From the NCBI RefSeq assembly GCF_947242115.1, contig NC_074721.1, positions 682,001 to 746,000 on the forward strand: a DNA stretch of 64,000 nucleotides, read 5' to 3'. Made by a program: the position numbers and the translations under genes. Numbering within the stretch: position 1 is the stretch's first letter; every line of letters starts with the position of its first letter. Below the pieces are notes generated by a model that was not told where the DNA came from, ran no database searches, and saw nothing but the letters and a program-made list of their open reading frames with translations. Below are positions 52,902 to 64,000 of this stretch, one piece after another. This DNA is from Biomphalaria glabrata. Lineage: Eukaryota > Mollusca > Gastropoda > Planorbidae.

Positions 52902-54014
52902 TTTACAGTATTTCTATATTTATTTATACAGAATGATTTTAAAGTCAACAAGCTGATTCAAAGATCTGTAGGTAGAGAAAACAAAACGTTAATAAATAAC
53001 AGCCATTTCAGAACAAAAACATTTTAGACCAGTCACTTGCAGAGTAAGACTCAGCCAAAAATTGGAGTAAACGTTAAAAATTATTTGAGTAGTTTATGCT
53101 ATTTGGACACCTACAGGCCAAAATGTCAAAGTTTGACTTTGACAGCGCATTATTTGATAATTGTTTGACATAGAAACGAAAATGAAGTATCAAAATGTTC
53201 TTTAATTTATGAAGAAAAGGTTGTCTACTTATTTTTGTACCCCTATCCTATATTTTTTATTATATTTAAGGTCAAAGAGACCATGTGTCATTATTTAATT
53301 CGGACAGATTTGTCACAGTTTATTTGATTTCGGACACCATAATTTATTTCAGGCTTCAATAAACTCAGATTTTAATTTTATATTAATATTAATTAAATTC
53401 TAAGATACCCCATGCATTTACAATAAGACAATATAGATTTATTTATAATTTCAAAGTATTTTTGTCATACTAAAATCAGTATGACTGAATAGAGTTAAAT
53501 GATGAAGATTGTAGCATATAATAATTTGTAGTTTATTTTATGTTTGCATGTTTTATTGAGAGCTTTACTTTAATTTGGACTTTTTATTTTATGTTGTGTG
53601 TATTAATTGTTCACTATTCTTATTAATATATAATTTTAAATTAGGTTTTATTTTTTTTAATTTTTTGTTTTGTGGTTTCTGAGCATGAACATGTTATTAA
53701 TATTATTTACTTTCACCAAAAAAGTAAAAAAAAAAAAATTAAAGAAAAAAAAAAACAAAGATTTTTTTACAAGCTTAGAAAGATTTATATACAGCTGTAT
53801 TCAAATTTATATATTTACAATTTCAATATTATCACAATTGGTGAAAATAAATAAAAATAAAATTAAAGTGACCATCTTTAACTTTTTAACAATAATATCA
53901 CAATAACAATAATTATGAATGCTATAATATAGCATGAAATAATGAAAGTATTTAATATAGAAATGTAAAGAGTTAAATAAATATGTATGATAACATTTTT
54001 TGTTAAAGTTTAAT
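52902..54014. other. No gene recognised
   Basis: Very AT-rich intergenic DNA between the MBLAC1-like start and the pogo relic. No promoter element could be identified with confidence. Confidence 0.5.
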
Positions 54015-55810
54015 GTGAATTAACGATATTGATCGAGGCAACAGGCGGAACACAGAAGGTTGAATTTTTCTAATCCTTCTTCTGCATTCTGAGGGACTGT
54101 TGTGCAACAAGTGTGCCACCACTGATCGCATTGTTCACATAGAACCTAAAGAGTGCCTTTGTTTCTTGTAAGGCAACCAGCAGGACAATCTTCATTTGTT
54201 TACATAGAACCTAAAGAGTGCTTTTGTTTCTTGTAAGGCAACCAGCAAGACAATCTTCATTTGTTTACATAGAACCTAAAGAGTGCTTTTGTTTCTTGTA
54301 AGGCAACCAGCAAGACAATCTTCATTTGTTTACATAGAACCTAAAGAGTGCTTTTGTTTCTTGTAAGGCAACCAGCAGGACAATCTTCATTTGTTTACAT
54401 AGAACCTAAAGAGTGCTTTTGTTTCTTGTAAGGCAACCAGCAGGACAATCTTCATTTGTTTACATAGAACCTAAAGAGTGCTTTTGTTTCTTGTAAGGCA
54501 ACCAGCAGGACAATCTTCATTCCCTACTCAACAAGGCTGTCAGAAATTTTATCACCACTTTCATTGTCACAGTTTTTCTGTTCAGCCTCCTTCAGTTTCT
54601 CTACTGTCTTCATTTGTCTTTCTTCTTGGCAAAACTTTTTTCTCCTTTTTCTTCCTTGCATCATCATCTTTCTTCTATTGTCTCTCTACCTTCTTCTTTT
54701 CTCTCAAGACTTTTCTTTGCAGTGCATCTTCATCTTTTTGTCTCATCTTAGTCTACCTTCCAACATATTTTAATCTTTTCTTGCTCATCTTTTTCTGTAA
54801 TCTTGCGCTTAAAGGCTTGCCAAAATTCCTCGCTGCTTACAAGAATTGGGAGAGTTGGGGTTAATTTTTTTGGTTTAGCACTACTTTTGTCCTTGCTCTT
54901 AAAGGAGGGTATCTTTAAAATGTCCTCAGAGAGGGAAAGTTCACTAAATTTTTCAAATATAATTTTGTCATATGGTTTGGAAAACTCTGTGTTAGGAGAT
55001 TAGCCAATATTGAAAAAAACTTCCATATGAGGTGGAAGGTAAAGGTGAATCAGGTGATGTTGCTGGTAGAGTTGAGAAACAAGAGCCAGATGGAAGAGGT
55101 GGGGTATCATGGGAGGTTGAAGGAAGATGTAGAATATCATTGGAAAAGGAAGCAAAAGGTGAGACATCATGAGTGATGGCAGGACTATGGGAGGCAGAAT
55201 CAAAGAGTTGAGACATCGTGGGAGGTGGGAGAAATAGGTAGGGCATCATGGAGTGGGGAAGCAAGAGGTGAGACATCACAGGAGGTGGAAGGAAGAGTTT
55301 GCACAGCCAGTGAGGCAGATGACGATGTTTTAGTCTGTACAGTAAACTGGGACCCAATTTTCCAGCCTTGATTTAACTGTTTCTGGACTGAAAGGGTATA
55401 TCCCTGCAGCCATAAAGCCTTGCTTGACTAACTCAATTTTAGCACATTTTTCCCATGTAGGCTTAAAAACCTTAGCAAATGTTTCTAAGGACACACCATC
55501 ACCAGTTGATGCCACGTGCTATCTTAATGCATCCTTCCAAGCATTCTTAATGGCAGCAAAAAATGCCTGATCAAGGGGCTGCATCAGGCTTGGGGAAGAG
55601 GACAATTCAAAATGATTTGGTAATCAAAACAAAGTTGGGATGTTTCAATGAGGGAAGTGTGAGAGGTGTATAGCCCATCAATAATCAGAAGAATGGGTTT
55701 GGGGAGATGGCTAGCTAATGGGATGAAGGTATCATGGAGCAAGAGTAAAAAATGGGTGCCATTGGAAGAAATTTGAATCTGTGCTTCTGGAAAACCTTCT
55801 TAAAGATTTT
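54015..55810 (-). mobile_element. pogo-type transposon relic with C-terminal PHD-like finger
   Basis: Minus strand, N to C: NGTHFLLLLHDTFIPLA, then LLIIDGLYTSHTSLIE (catalytic Asp of the DDE domain), MQPLDQAFFAAIKNAWKDAL (second Asp), FAKVFKPTWEKCAKIELVKQ and GFMAAGIYPFSPETVKSRLE, a Pro-rich linker, KIPSFKSKDKSSAKP, SSEEFWQAFKRKITEKDEQ, a Lys/Glu-rich part, and DCPAGCLTRNKGTL followed by VLCEQCDQWWHTCC and FNLLCSACC (PHD-like Cys/His order). The N-terminal DNA-binding part and first DDE Asp region are missing upstream of 55810. Several stops and frame changes show it is dead. Terminal inverted repeats were not seen. Confidence 0.75.
54141..54522 (-). repeat. 65-bp tandem repeat inside the pogo relic's finger region
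   Basis: Six units beginning AGAACCTAAAGAGTGCtTTT at 54141, 54206, 54271, 54336, 54401 and 54466. The unit covers the DCPAGCLTRNK codons and the start of the next block. 65 is not a multiple of three, so the expansion disrupts the frame. Confidence 0.95.
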
Positions 55811-57300
55811 TGGTTGGTATTCTTTTGTAAGGATAAAATTATCTTATAAATAGACTATATTTGATAAATATTTATTCAATTCAATTCTATTTAAAATAAT
55901 CTGGAGTTAAATCTAAAAATTGAATTTAGAATCTGTAGTCTAGAATTAATTGATCTAGTCTATAATCAAAAAGAATTGTTTAAAAAATAAAAAGCAAAGA
56001 AGAGTGAAAAAAATATTATAGGCTAAGACTAGATTAGAAATAGGAAAAAAAATTATTTAGTAAATAGAAAAATCTCATAGACTATCAAAAGAAAATAGAC
56101 TAGGTCTGGTCCATAGAAGCATAAAAAAAAATAATAATTTTGGCTATTTTTTTTGGTCATTTTTATTCTTGGAGAGTTGTCCGAAATAAATTTTCCATCG
56201 CTTTTTAAAATCTGAATCCCAACACCCCTTTAAGATTTTAGTGACACATCTTTGAAGCACAGTCAATGTAACAAGTGATGCTCTGTCTATAAATGAACAT
56301 ACTTATCAATTTTGAAAGTGCACAACATTTAACAGGAACCAAAAAAAAACTTTTAATCCGGAAGCTAGCTAACTTTATCCAGGTGACAGAAATAAAAATG
56401 GCTTACCATGCAACTTTAAAAATGATGTATACTGTCTGGAAAATATTGAAAACGAACAAAAGTGACATAGAATTGATTGAAAATGGACATGCACAGTGCA
56501 CAAAACCATCACTTTTGCAAATAAATCGCATCAAAACGAGGTAAAATCAACAACACTTCAAGTTGTCCAAATTCATGTAATGTCCAGAATAAATAAACTA
56601 CTCTATCTAAAGTTCAATAAGCACTACTAGATTTAAATATTGTAACATCTGTCTATATTTAGGCACAAATAAATACTCTGCACAATGCATCATTGAGAAC
56701 TCAAAGAGCTTGAGAAGTCATGGCTCCAAATAATGTGTAAAGTAACTAATGACTAATAAATCACAGCCAATACTGTACCACTGACAACATGTAACAATGA
56801 ATGTACAAATGCTTCAAAGTAGATAACCATACTGACGTACAAAACTCTACTGGCCTCTCCACCTCATCCCAGGCTCGAACTGGATTCAACTGTTCTGTAC
56901 CACCTTTCACACTGGACTCACTGTACTGAACTTGACTTCGTCTCGTACTTGTGAAGTGTCCTCACTTTGAATCCAAACCAAACCATTTTGACTGTCACCT
57001 TCTCTCTTTACATAGGTTCCCTGAAAGCCTTCTCAAAACCGATACAGCTTCACTTGTCCTTTCTGGATGTCACCTAACCCATCCTATGTGACTGGCCTCA
57101 GCACTGTTTACAACACAAATCTATGCTGAATGGTTGCCAAGCACTCGCCACTGTTATCTGTGTCAGCTGATTACACACACACAATTCCCCTATCTGCATT
57201 GCCTCCACAGTTATAACAATATCAAGACTTCAAAATTAGATCTCTAGGCCAAAAGCATGTATACTATATAATATATATCATATATATATGTACTAGAGAG
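55811..57300. other. No gene recognised
   Basis: AT-rich to 56800, then a GC-richer stretch (56850-57200) with stops in every frame and no motif I can name. It may be an unrecognised repeat just 5' of the LINE. Confidence 0.45.
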
Positions 57301-58610
57301 AATCGGCTGCCCAAATAAGTTAAGAAAACTAGTGTCAGCTTTTCGGGAAAATATGCAGGGCACCGTTCAGTTTGAAAGTTCTTCCTCCAGGCCATTCTCC
57401 ATTAAGAGCGGTGTAAAACAAGGATGTGTACTGGCCCCTACACTATTTGGCATCTTCTTCTCAGTCGTACTATCCAGTGCTTTTAAATCCCTGGAAGACG
57501 GAATATACATCCATAGCAGATCCGATGGAAGGCTCTTTAACCTGGCACGTCTTAAAGCCAAAACGAAAAGGTGTCGTATCTTGATAAGGGAGCTGCTGTT
57601 TGCCGATGACGCGGCACTCGTATCTCACTCACAAGGAGGTCTACAGAAGCTAGTGAACGCCTTAGCAGCTGCTTGTCAAGAGTTTAGCCTTACTATAAGT
57701 CTCTCCAAGATCGAAATCCTGGCACAAGACGTCGCAGAAATACCTATAATACAAATTGGGAACCACACCCTTTCAGTGGTGCAGGAATTTACCTACTTGG
57801 GTTCAACAATTGTCAGTAACCTAGACTTAGACATCGAGCTGACAAAAAGGATAGGAAAAGCTACCACAGCATTGGCAAAACTCTCCAAGCGCGTTTGGGA
57901 AAATGGTAAATTGACCACAGCGACCAAAATCCTAGTCTACAACGCCTGTGTTGTGAGCACTCTCCTTTATGGCAGTGAAAGCTGGTCAACATACATGTAC
58001 CAAGAGCACAGATTGAATAGTTTCCACTTGCGCTGCCTGAGACGCATAATGGGCATCTCTTGGAGGGACCATGTCTCCAATCAGGAAGTTTTGAGACTGG
58101 CCAATATGAACAGCATGTATGCTCTCCTGACACAAAGAAGATTACGCTGGCTCGGACATGTCACCCGCATGCCAGATGGTAGAATCCCGAAAGATATCTT
58201 ATATGCTGAGCTTGTGGAAGGAGTCAGACCCAAGGGCCGCCCAAGACTAACATATAGAGATGTCTGCAAGCGAGACATGAGAGCCTCAGGCATCAGTGAA
58301 AGTATGTGGGAAAGCATAGCCAAAGACCGGAGTGCATGGAGACAGACTGTGCATGCTGGGACAACCCTTGCTGAGAACAAAAGAATTGAAGCGGCTTTAA
58401 TCAAGAGGGAAAAAAAGAAAGCTGCCCTGTCTGCTAGCTCTAAATCAGAGGCATACACATGTACGAATTGTGGCAAAGTCTGACGTTCTAGAATTGGCTT
58501 GATTAGCCACACCAGATTCTGCCCCGTCTCAAGATTAAGCCAAAACCAGTGACTCACTTGGGCGCATCCATTGCCTTTCGAGACAAAAGGAGCCATATAT
58601 ATATATATGT
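57301..58610 (+). mobile_element. 5'-truncated LINE with nearly intact reverse-transcriptase ORF
   Basis: Starts inside the reverse transcriptase (IGCPNKLRKLVSAFRENM). One open frame runs from 57332 to 58483 (383 codons): GVKQGCVLAPTLFGIFFSVV, LLFADDAALVSHS (catalytic Asp pair near 57600), FTYLGSTIVSN, SKRVWENGKLTTATKILVYN, LLYGSESWSTY, CLRRIMGISWRDHVSNQEVL, RRLRWLGHVTRMPDGRIPKD, GRPRLTYRDVCKRDM. It stops at TGA after CTNCGKV; the next codons RSRIGLISHTRFC show that a Cys codon of the terminal zinc finger became TGA. The 3' UTR ends GGAGCCAT(AT)n near 58608. Only one break in 1.2 kb makes it one of the youngest elements here. Confidence 0.9.
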
Positions 58611-58799
58611 CTAAAAAGACACTTCCTGGCATTGACGCCTTGATCTTAATATTTTTTTTCTTTTGCTTTAGAGGGAGATACTACTGACACCGTCAAGCCA
58701 GTAAACTTGTGACCTGATTACTGAAGCAATAGACAGCGTGGCGCTGTCACTTGCGTAACATTCTTTAAAAGGGTCCTTCGATGGGAAGTTTTACCACCT
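58611..58799. other. No gene recognised
   Basis: Short GC-balanced spacer between the LINE tail and the CTAG-rich island. Confidence 0.4.
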
Positions 58800-59560
58800 G
58801 ATTGTGCATATCTAGTCCTGTTTACTAATACTTTGATATATAATTACTAAATTAGATAGACTTATATTAAGTTATTAGTTAATTTATATCATATCTAGAT
58901 CTATACACAAAAACTTCAAAAAGCACTCACTCGGTGTCAGTCGCTCACTGCACTATCACTAAGTCTAAACCCCTGCTCTAGTCACGCCTAGTGTCACTGG
59001 CCTGGGCGTGACTGGGACACTGTCACTGGTCCTAATAACTAGAGTCTAACTAGACTAGTAACTTATTATTTAACTATTATTATATTATAAGTACTAAGAC
59101 TACTAAGACTAAGTTTTAAGTAGACTCTACTGTAGTCGAGTATTAATTAACTGACTGAGTATACTATAAGTATAGATCATTAGAATATTAGATCTTTGAT
59201 CTAGACTAGATTTCTGATTGATTTAGTCTTTTGACTCTTTTTTTATTTTTAGAATAGTCGATAGATCGATCTAGTATCTACTACTACTACTTACTACTAG
59301 GATCTACATTTGGAATCAATGATTCAATCTCGACTACCTTAGACGCCTTAGTAGACTTAGACTAGAGGGAGAGTAGACGCCTTAGACTTAGTAGGCCTAC
59401 CTCCTAGCTAGCTCTAGCTGATTAGTTTTAGTTACCGCTGATTCTATTTTGGCTAAGATCTAAATCTAGACTGGGATCTAGTCTAGATCTATCTAGGATT
59501 AGAACCTATTATTATTCTTAATTTTTATTCTTAGATCTAGAATCTTAGATGACTGGTTCA
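58800..59560. repeat. CTAG/GATC-rich low-complexity island
   Basis: TAGATCTAG, CTAGAC, ACTACTACT and TTAGACTTAG words throughout. A small GC-rich inverted patch near 58975-59035 (GTCACGCC...GGCGTGAC) can form a hairpin. Confidence 0.65.
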
Positions 59561-59799
59561 GTGGTTGCCGCATCTAGAAACCATACTATGGAGTAGTCTC
59601 TAATTAAAAATCATGTAAAAATTGTAACAACGAAAAAATCTTATTTTGTTTAACAGAAGAGCTCATTACTACCCAGACGAAAACCGTGTCAAATAACCCC
59701 CTTTTTTTTCTCTCTCTGATGTTGATCCGAAACGAATACCCATGTTTCAAATGAAGAAAAAAAAGATTATATCTTTTATAATACAGGATAATGCAGTAT

Positions 59800-61060
59800 T
59801 TCCTGTGGCTGCGCAGTCCCAGCTGTGACCTACTTATTTTGCCACATCCAGGGCAAGCATAACCATTGTCCGCAGGTGGTCGATTTAGATTTTCTTTTCG
59901 CCGTCTGCGTTTGTCCTAGGGAGCAGATTTTCATTTGGTCTCAAATGTGTATCCCGCGGCCTTCGTGAGTGACCTCCAGCTGTCTTCTTCTGAGGCCGCA
60001 TGCAACCAGGTACTCTCTTCTATGTCAGACAAAGAAAGTTGACGCCTAAGCTGGTCTTTGACTTGTTTCCGTGGGGCGCTTCTGTTAAGTCGATCACCTT
60101 TTAGTTCACAAAAAAAAAAAAAGACTGCCTTTGGCATACGTTCGTCTCTCATTATTATAGCTTTTATATAGCGCTACTTTCATGCTTATAACATGCTCAG
60201 AGCGCGTTTGGTCCAATCTCATTTGTGGACCAGTGGGAGGAGGGGGTATCTAGGAGTTGGTTTTCCATGCTGCCTTTATGCGCTCAGTAAACACAACTCT
60301 GCCCGAGTCGGGTGTCGAACCTCGATCCCCCTTCTAGGTAGCCAAGCCAAGCCTCTCGACCACGCTTCCCACGGGATACGTGCCCTACCCAGCGCAACTG
60401 TCGCACCAAAAAAAGTCCCTCTATACTGTCCATACCGGCGTTCGCAAGGACATTGCTGTTTGTAGTGCGGTCTTGCCATCGTATATCCATGATGGAGCGC
60501 AAGCATCTTTGTTGGAAGCGCTCAAGAAGTCTTAGATGTTTCCTATATAGTGTCCATGTCTCAGATCCATACAGAAGGGTTGAGAGAACCACCAACTGGT
60601 AGACACTAATTTTTGTAGGCAGGCGGAGCGATCTGTTCCACCAAACTCTCGCCTGAAGGCGTCCAAAAGCGCTACTGGTCTTGGCGAGACGGTTCTCGAC
60701 TTCCCTTGAAAGTGAGGCGTCATTTGACACTATACTACCTAGATATGTGAAGTGGTCTACCACATTAAGGGGCTGTCCGTTTACGGTGATCCTTGGGGCT
60801 GAGTAGGTTTTATTGGGCGACTTCTGGAACATGAATTCTGTTTTCCCGAGGTTAGGGTTAGGCGGCAGCGTATGTAAATTCGTTTACCGCGTTCTGGAGG
60901 TCATGTTTATTGTGAGCTAGCTGGGCGCAATCATCGGCATAGAGAAGCTCCGTTATGACCATCTCCTTTGTTTTTGTATGGAATAGTAGATGTCGAAGAT
61001 TGAACACATTGCCGGTAGAACGAAGCCGGATATAGATGCCTTCGTGCAATCGCTGCCTCA
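59800..61060 (-). mobile_element. LINE 3' part (reverse transcriptase to zinc finger), interrupted by a SINE
   Basis: Minus strand: LHEGIYIRLRSTGNVFNLRH, VITELLYADDCAQLAHN (catalytic pair near 60940), DHFTYLGSIVSNDASLSREV, LLYGSETWTLYRKHLRLLER, CLRSIMDIRWQDRTTNSNVL, QLRWVGHVSR (60371); then after a SINE, MRDERMPKAVFF, QVKDQLRRQLSLSDIEESTW and SLTKAAGYTFETK, and in another frame NRPPADNGYACPGCGKISRS with QLGLRSH.KYC (zinc finger near 59840). Related to the LINE at 57301 but clearly a different subfamily. Frame changes near 60845, 60115 and 59930 mark it as dead. Confidence 0.85.
60153..60370 (-). mobile_element. tRNA-derived SINE, family A (copy 2), inside the LINE ORF
   Basis: Minus strand: head GGGAAGCGTGGTCGAGAGGC, B-box GAGGTTCGACACCCG, body ACTCGGGCAGAGTTGTGTTT, '..GGTCCACAAATGAGATTGGA' and an AATAAT tail. 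Homologous to 13147-13415. The LINE codons HVSR and MRDERMPK abut it exactly, so the insertion added no visible target duplication. Confidence 0.85.
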
Positions 61061-61590
61061 ATGGACCCATCATTATCGAAGGAATCGCTTGCAAATGTCC
61101 CCCAGAAAACTATGAGAGAGGAGCTCGACGACCTACCGACATCTGAGGAAATTGAGACAGCAATATCTAAACTAAAAAAAAAAAAAAACACAAGGCACCT
61201 GGCTCTGATGGACGCTGAAATATTTAAAATGGGTGGTGTCGCCCTAACCGAGAGGCTAACAGACTTGTTCGCTCTACGCTGGGAGAAGTGCGTGGTCCTA
61301 CCTGAACTTCGAGACTCCGTAATCATATCCCAATACAAAAAGGGTGACAAGTCTATCTGCTCAAACCTTAAACTATCGAGGCATCACACTTCTGTGAGTA
61401 GCAGGAAAGATCTTTGCTCGAGTGTTGCTCGACCGACTAACCCACTCTTTAGTGGACTAGGTCTTATCTGAAAGCCAGTGTGACACAGAGGTGCCCTCTC
61501 TGATCACTTTCCAATAGAAAATGGCGTAAAGCAGGGCTGTCTACTTGCTCCTACTCTATTCGCTATCTTCTTTCTTAGTTATAATGCATT
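61061..61590 (+). mobile_element. LINE 5' part in inverted orientation (twin-priming structure)
   Basis: Plus strand: ESLANVPQKTMREELDDLPT, SEEIETAISKLKKKK, EIFKMGGVALTERLTDLFAL, ELRDSVIISQYKKGDKSICS, LSESQC, then after an internal deletion PIENGVKQGC and LLAPTLFAIFF. These are the segments that precede EGIYIRLRSTG in such LINEs, and that sequence begins the minus-strand part at 61060. The 5'-most codons lie next to the junction and the LFAIFF end lies farthest from it. Confidence 0.85.
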
Positions 61591-62534
61591 TATCACTTAC
61601 TTGATCTATATTATTAAAATAGAATGGCACCCTCCTTCAAATTCTTTGGAGTGAAAATACAAATCTAAAACATAGAACATGTTATATCCTCATGTTTACT
61701 TTCACTAACAAGAAACGTACGTTTGTAGAATATACATTATGCTCAGTTGTTTCCCTTTATTCCCAGTTCCCACTTACTTCAAATTTAGCATATTCCACAG
61801 CCTTTAGGTCTAATATTATCTCTCCTTATTAATATTTGATACATTTAAAGTTTACTTGAAATTATATAATTATTTTCATTGGTCTAATCTAAATTTTGAA
61901 CAAAGTTAAAGAAATGTTGAGCTTTTTTTTTTTCAATTATTTCAAATAATAAGTCAAATGTGATGAACAGAACAACCAGATCAATATGACACTGAGTCAG
62001 AACTAGAGAACTATAAGGTGTGGTTTGGTATTTAAAGTATAGAAGCCACTTGATGACCCTATTCATATATCCCAATAAAATTTGTGTGATGCTTCTTACT
62101 CTGTTGTAAATTCTGCCAAGTAAAAGAAAAATTGATGAAACTTGAAAACAAGATTAGAAAATAAATAACTTTATTTTCACTCATTAGAACATTTTGTTCA
62201 GTAAGGCATCAGTTGTGGTGTAATGACAAATGTTATGAAAAGTAACAGAAAAAAATCTTGTTAATCCATGAAAACAATAAAATATCAGCTAATATAAATC
62301 ACATATTACAATATCACTAAGCTAATTTGAAGATCTAATAGTGCTAGGGGTCTTTAACAAAACAATTGATTGCTAGAATTATAAATAACAACTACTGCTC
62401 CTAGCATAGTCATTGTGGGGTCACATCTCTGTGGCTTAATGTTCACAATTACACCTTATTCTATTTAAGATATTGATTCTAACCAATGGCAGTTAAACTT
62501 GAGTACGGAATGTTTTTATGTAAACACTTCTGCA
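61591..62534. other. No gene recognised
   Basis: AT-rich intergenic DNA without recognised features. Confidence 0.5.
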
Positions 62535-62740
62535 ATTAAGTAAGTAAGTAAAGTTCCCCTTTCAGACCTTGTGGTCTATAGGGCAGATGATGTAAAGGTC
62601 ATCTGATTCTGTGGCCTACAGTTAACGAGGGTATCATGTAGCCAGCACAATGACCAACCGCCTTTACTTTTCCTCAACTAATGCCAGGTACCCATTAGAG
62701 CTGGGTGGACTCAGAGGGCCCAAACTTCTGCAATCACATG
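62535..62740 (-). mobile_element. tRNA-derived SINE, family B
   Basis: Plus-strand text AAAGTTCCCCTTTCAGACCT, GATGATGTAAAGGTCATCTG, AACCGCCTTTACTTTTCCTC and AATGCCAGGTACCCATTAGA is the reverse complement of the family B body. The head, expected above 62740, is not recognised. Confidence 0.8.
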
Positions 62741-64000
62741 ATAGATAAATAGTTACACATCTACCCAGGCAGTGGCCTCGAAGCACTTCATTATGGCTCT
62801 CAGATTTGGCAGCTACATGCAAAGCATTTAAGGGTGCTAGAAGGATTGAACCAAAGGAGTCTGGGTTCAATTATGGGCATAAAATGGCAAGAATACACTA
62901 AATATAAATACAAACTGCCACAATGAAACAAAGATGACCCAAAGAAAAACTGAAAGACCAGACAGACAGTTATAATAGAGCTCATGGTCTGTGTTGATAC
63001 ATAAACAAAACTTCCAACTTCCTTAATAAACAGCAATAGAAATTATCTGATATGAATATTTACAAACACATTATACAAGTAGTTTAACATATAAGTTATT
63101 CAGAAAAATCAAAACACCAACAAAAAAAAAAAAGGATTCAAGACAATACATGAAGATCAAATAGCTATTTCTACTAATTCTTTATGTACAGTACATATTT
63201 ACAATAGGACGGCTTATTTATGTATTAATACAGTTGTAGCTGTGTAAAATACAACCATGCCTAAATAGCCTACCTATAAATTTAACCTTGCGAGCTCCTA
63301 CAAAAATGGTCATATTATTTTTCTTAATTTGTGTCAAAATAGGAGAAATATTTGAGCTTTATTTTTGTTCTTTCTAGAAAAAGATAAATGTGGATGCTCT
63401 TTCTCTTTGCTCAATTTAGGAAAAACTTGAGGCCTAGTTACATTATTTGTACATCAACAGAGATGACAAATTTATCCAAAAGTAGTCAATTTTATTTAAG
63501 GCCTCTAGTTCATAACTTATGAAAATTTAAACTACTAGAGTGAAACACCTCTTGTTCATTTTATTACAAGTATTGACATAAACATATTCCAATAAAGCAT
63601 ACTTTTAAGCAGAGGATATTCTATATATATATATTTTTTCATAAATATTAGATATAGAAGCACATGTAACAGACATTTTCAATTCCACAATTTTTATGAG
63701 AAACAAATGGCTAGTGAAATGAAAGACAATTTCCATAAACATCTTTTTAAATTCCATTGTAGAACTTATTGTAGTAGCTTGAACTTAAGAAAAATCTTAA
63801 CAAAAATATCTCGACATATTTCTTTTACAAACTGTGTATAAACACAATTATTAGTCTAGAGTCAATGCCAATCTTGGGCATCAAACTAAAATATATGTTT
63901 ATTCAAATACTGGTAGGATTCAACCAATCATTGACATGCTTACAAGTACTGTATCTCTTGTACTGGATTTTTTTAAGAAGAATGAAGTGGCTTTCATTTG
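62741..64000. other. No gene recognised
   Basis: AT-rich to the window end. Splice-like TTAC...CTG patterns were looked for on both strands but no conserved exon was recognised. Confidence 0.5.

Noticed and set aside
54478-54864. Plus-strand 128-codon Phe/Leu/Ser-rich frame as a membrane protein
   Set aside because: It is the antisense of the Lys/Glu-rich part of the pogo-type transposase relic.
57332-58483. 383-codon frame as a host reverse-transcriptase-like gene
   Set aside because: Its truncated 5' end, LINE-type motifs, zinc-finger tail and AT-repeat 3' end mark it as a LINE insertion.

Overview
The window looks like a nuclear segment from a mollusc, probably a heterobranch/pulmonate gastropod. 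This is inferred from AT-rich DNA, islands built from CTAG/GATC words, several families of tRNA-derived SINEs, many RTE/CR1/L2/I-type LINE relics, and mollusc-like exon sequences with GT-AG introns. There are no bacterial features. I see no complete, convincingly intact host gene. Host material is limited to scattered exons, most of them decayed, set in transposon-rich intergenic or intronic DNA.

Layout, left to right. 0-5.9 kb: mostly anonymous DNA with small LINE relics and a CTAG/GATC island. 5.9-8.7 kb: the most distinctive coding region, two adjacent open frames that together read as one ~915-residue transposase-like protein of a family I cannot name, followed by 153-bp and ~300-370-bp tandem repeats (9.9-11.4 kb). 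12.9 kb: a single RagA-type GTPase exon with an altered P-loop. 13.1-16.4 kb: a SINE, a 2.4-kb hAT-like element with matching ends, and a 41/47-bp minisatellite. 16.8-24.6 kb (+): an unprocessed, decayed copy of a MAP3K12/13 (DLK/LZK) kinase gene. Five exons still have splice sites, one kinase exon is missing, and LINEs fill the introns. 25-32 kb: two short hAT MITEs, a SINE and a 5'-truncated RNase H-bearing LINE. 34.8-45.3 kb (-): exons of an unidentified coiled-coil protein. One intron holds a CR1/L2-type LINE that was itself entered by a hAT element flanked by a perfect 8-bp target duplication. 45.3-46.4 kb: a LINE fragment with an in-frame 75-bp repeat. 48.5-52.9 kb (-): five exons of an MBLAC1-like metallo-beta-lactamase gene that has lost its HxHxDH site. 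54.0-55.8 kb (-): a pogo-type transposase relic with a PHD-like C-terminal finger and a 65-bp tandem expansion. 57.3-58.6 kb (+): a nearly open LINE ORF. 59.8-61.6 kb: a LINE with an inverted 5' part (twin-priming geometry), interrupted by a SINE. The rest is low-information DNA.

The genes do not form a working pathway. The biology here is genome turnover: partial duplication and decay of host genes (RagA, DLK/LZK, MBLAC1) and nested transposition that gives a relative order of events. The candidate for a poorly described system is the transposase-like element at 5.9-8.7 kb. All family names are from motif reading without database searches.
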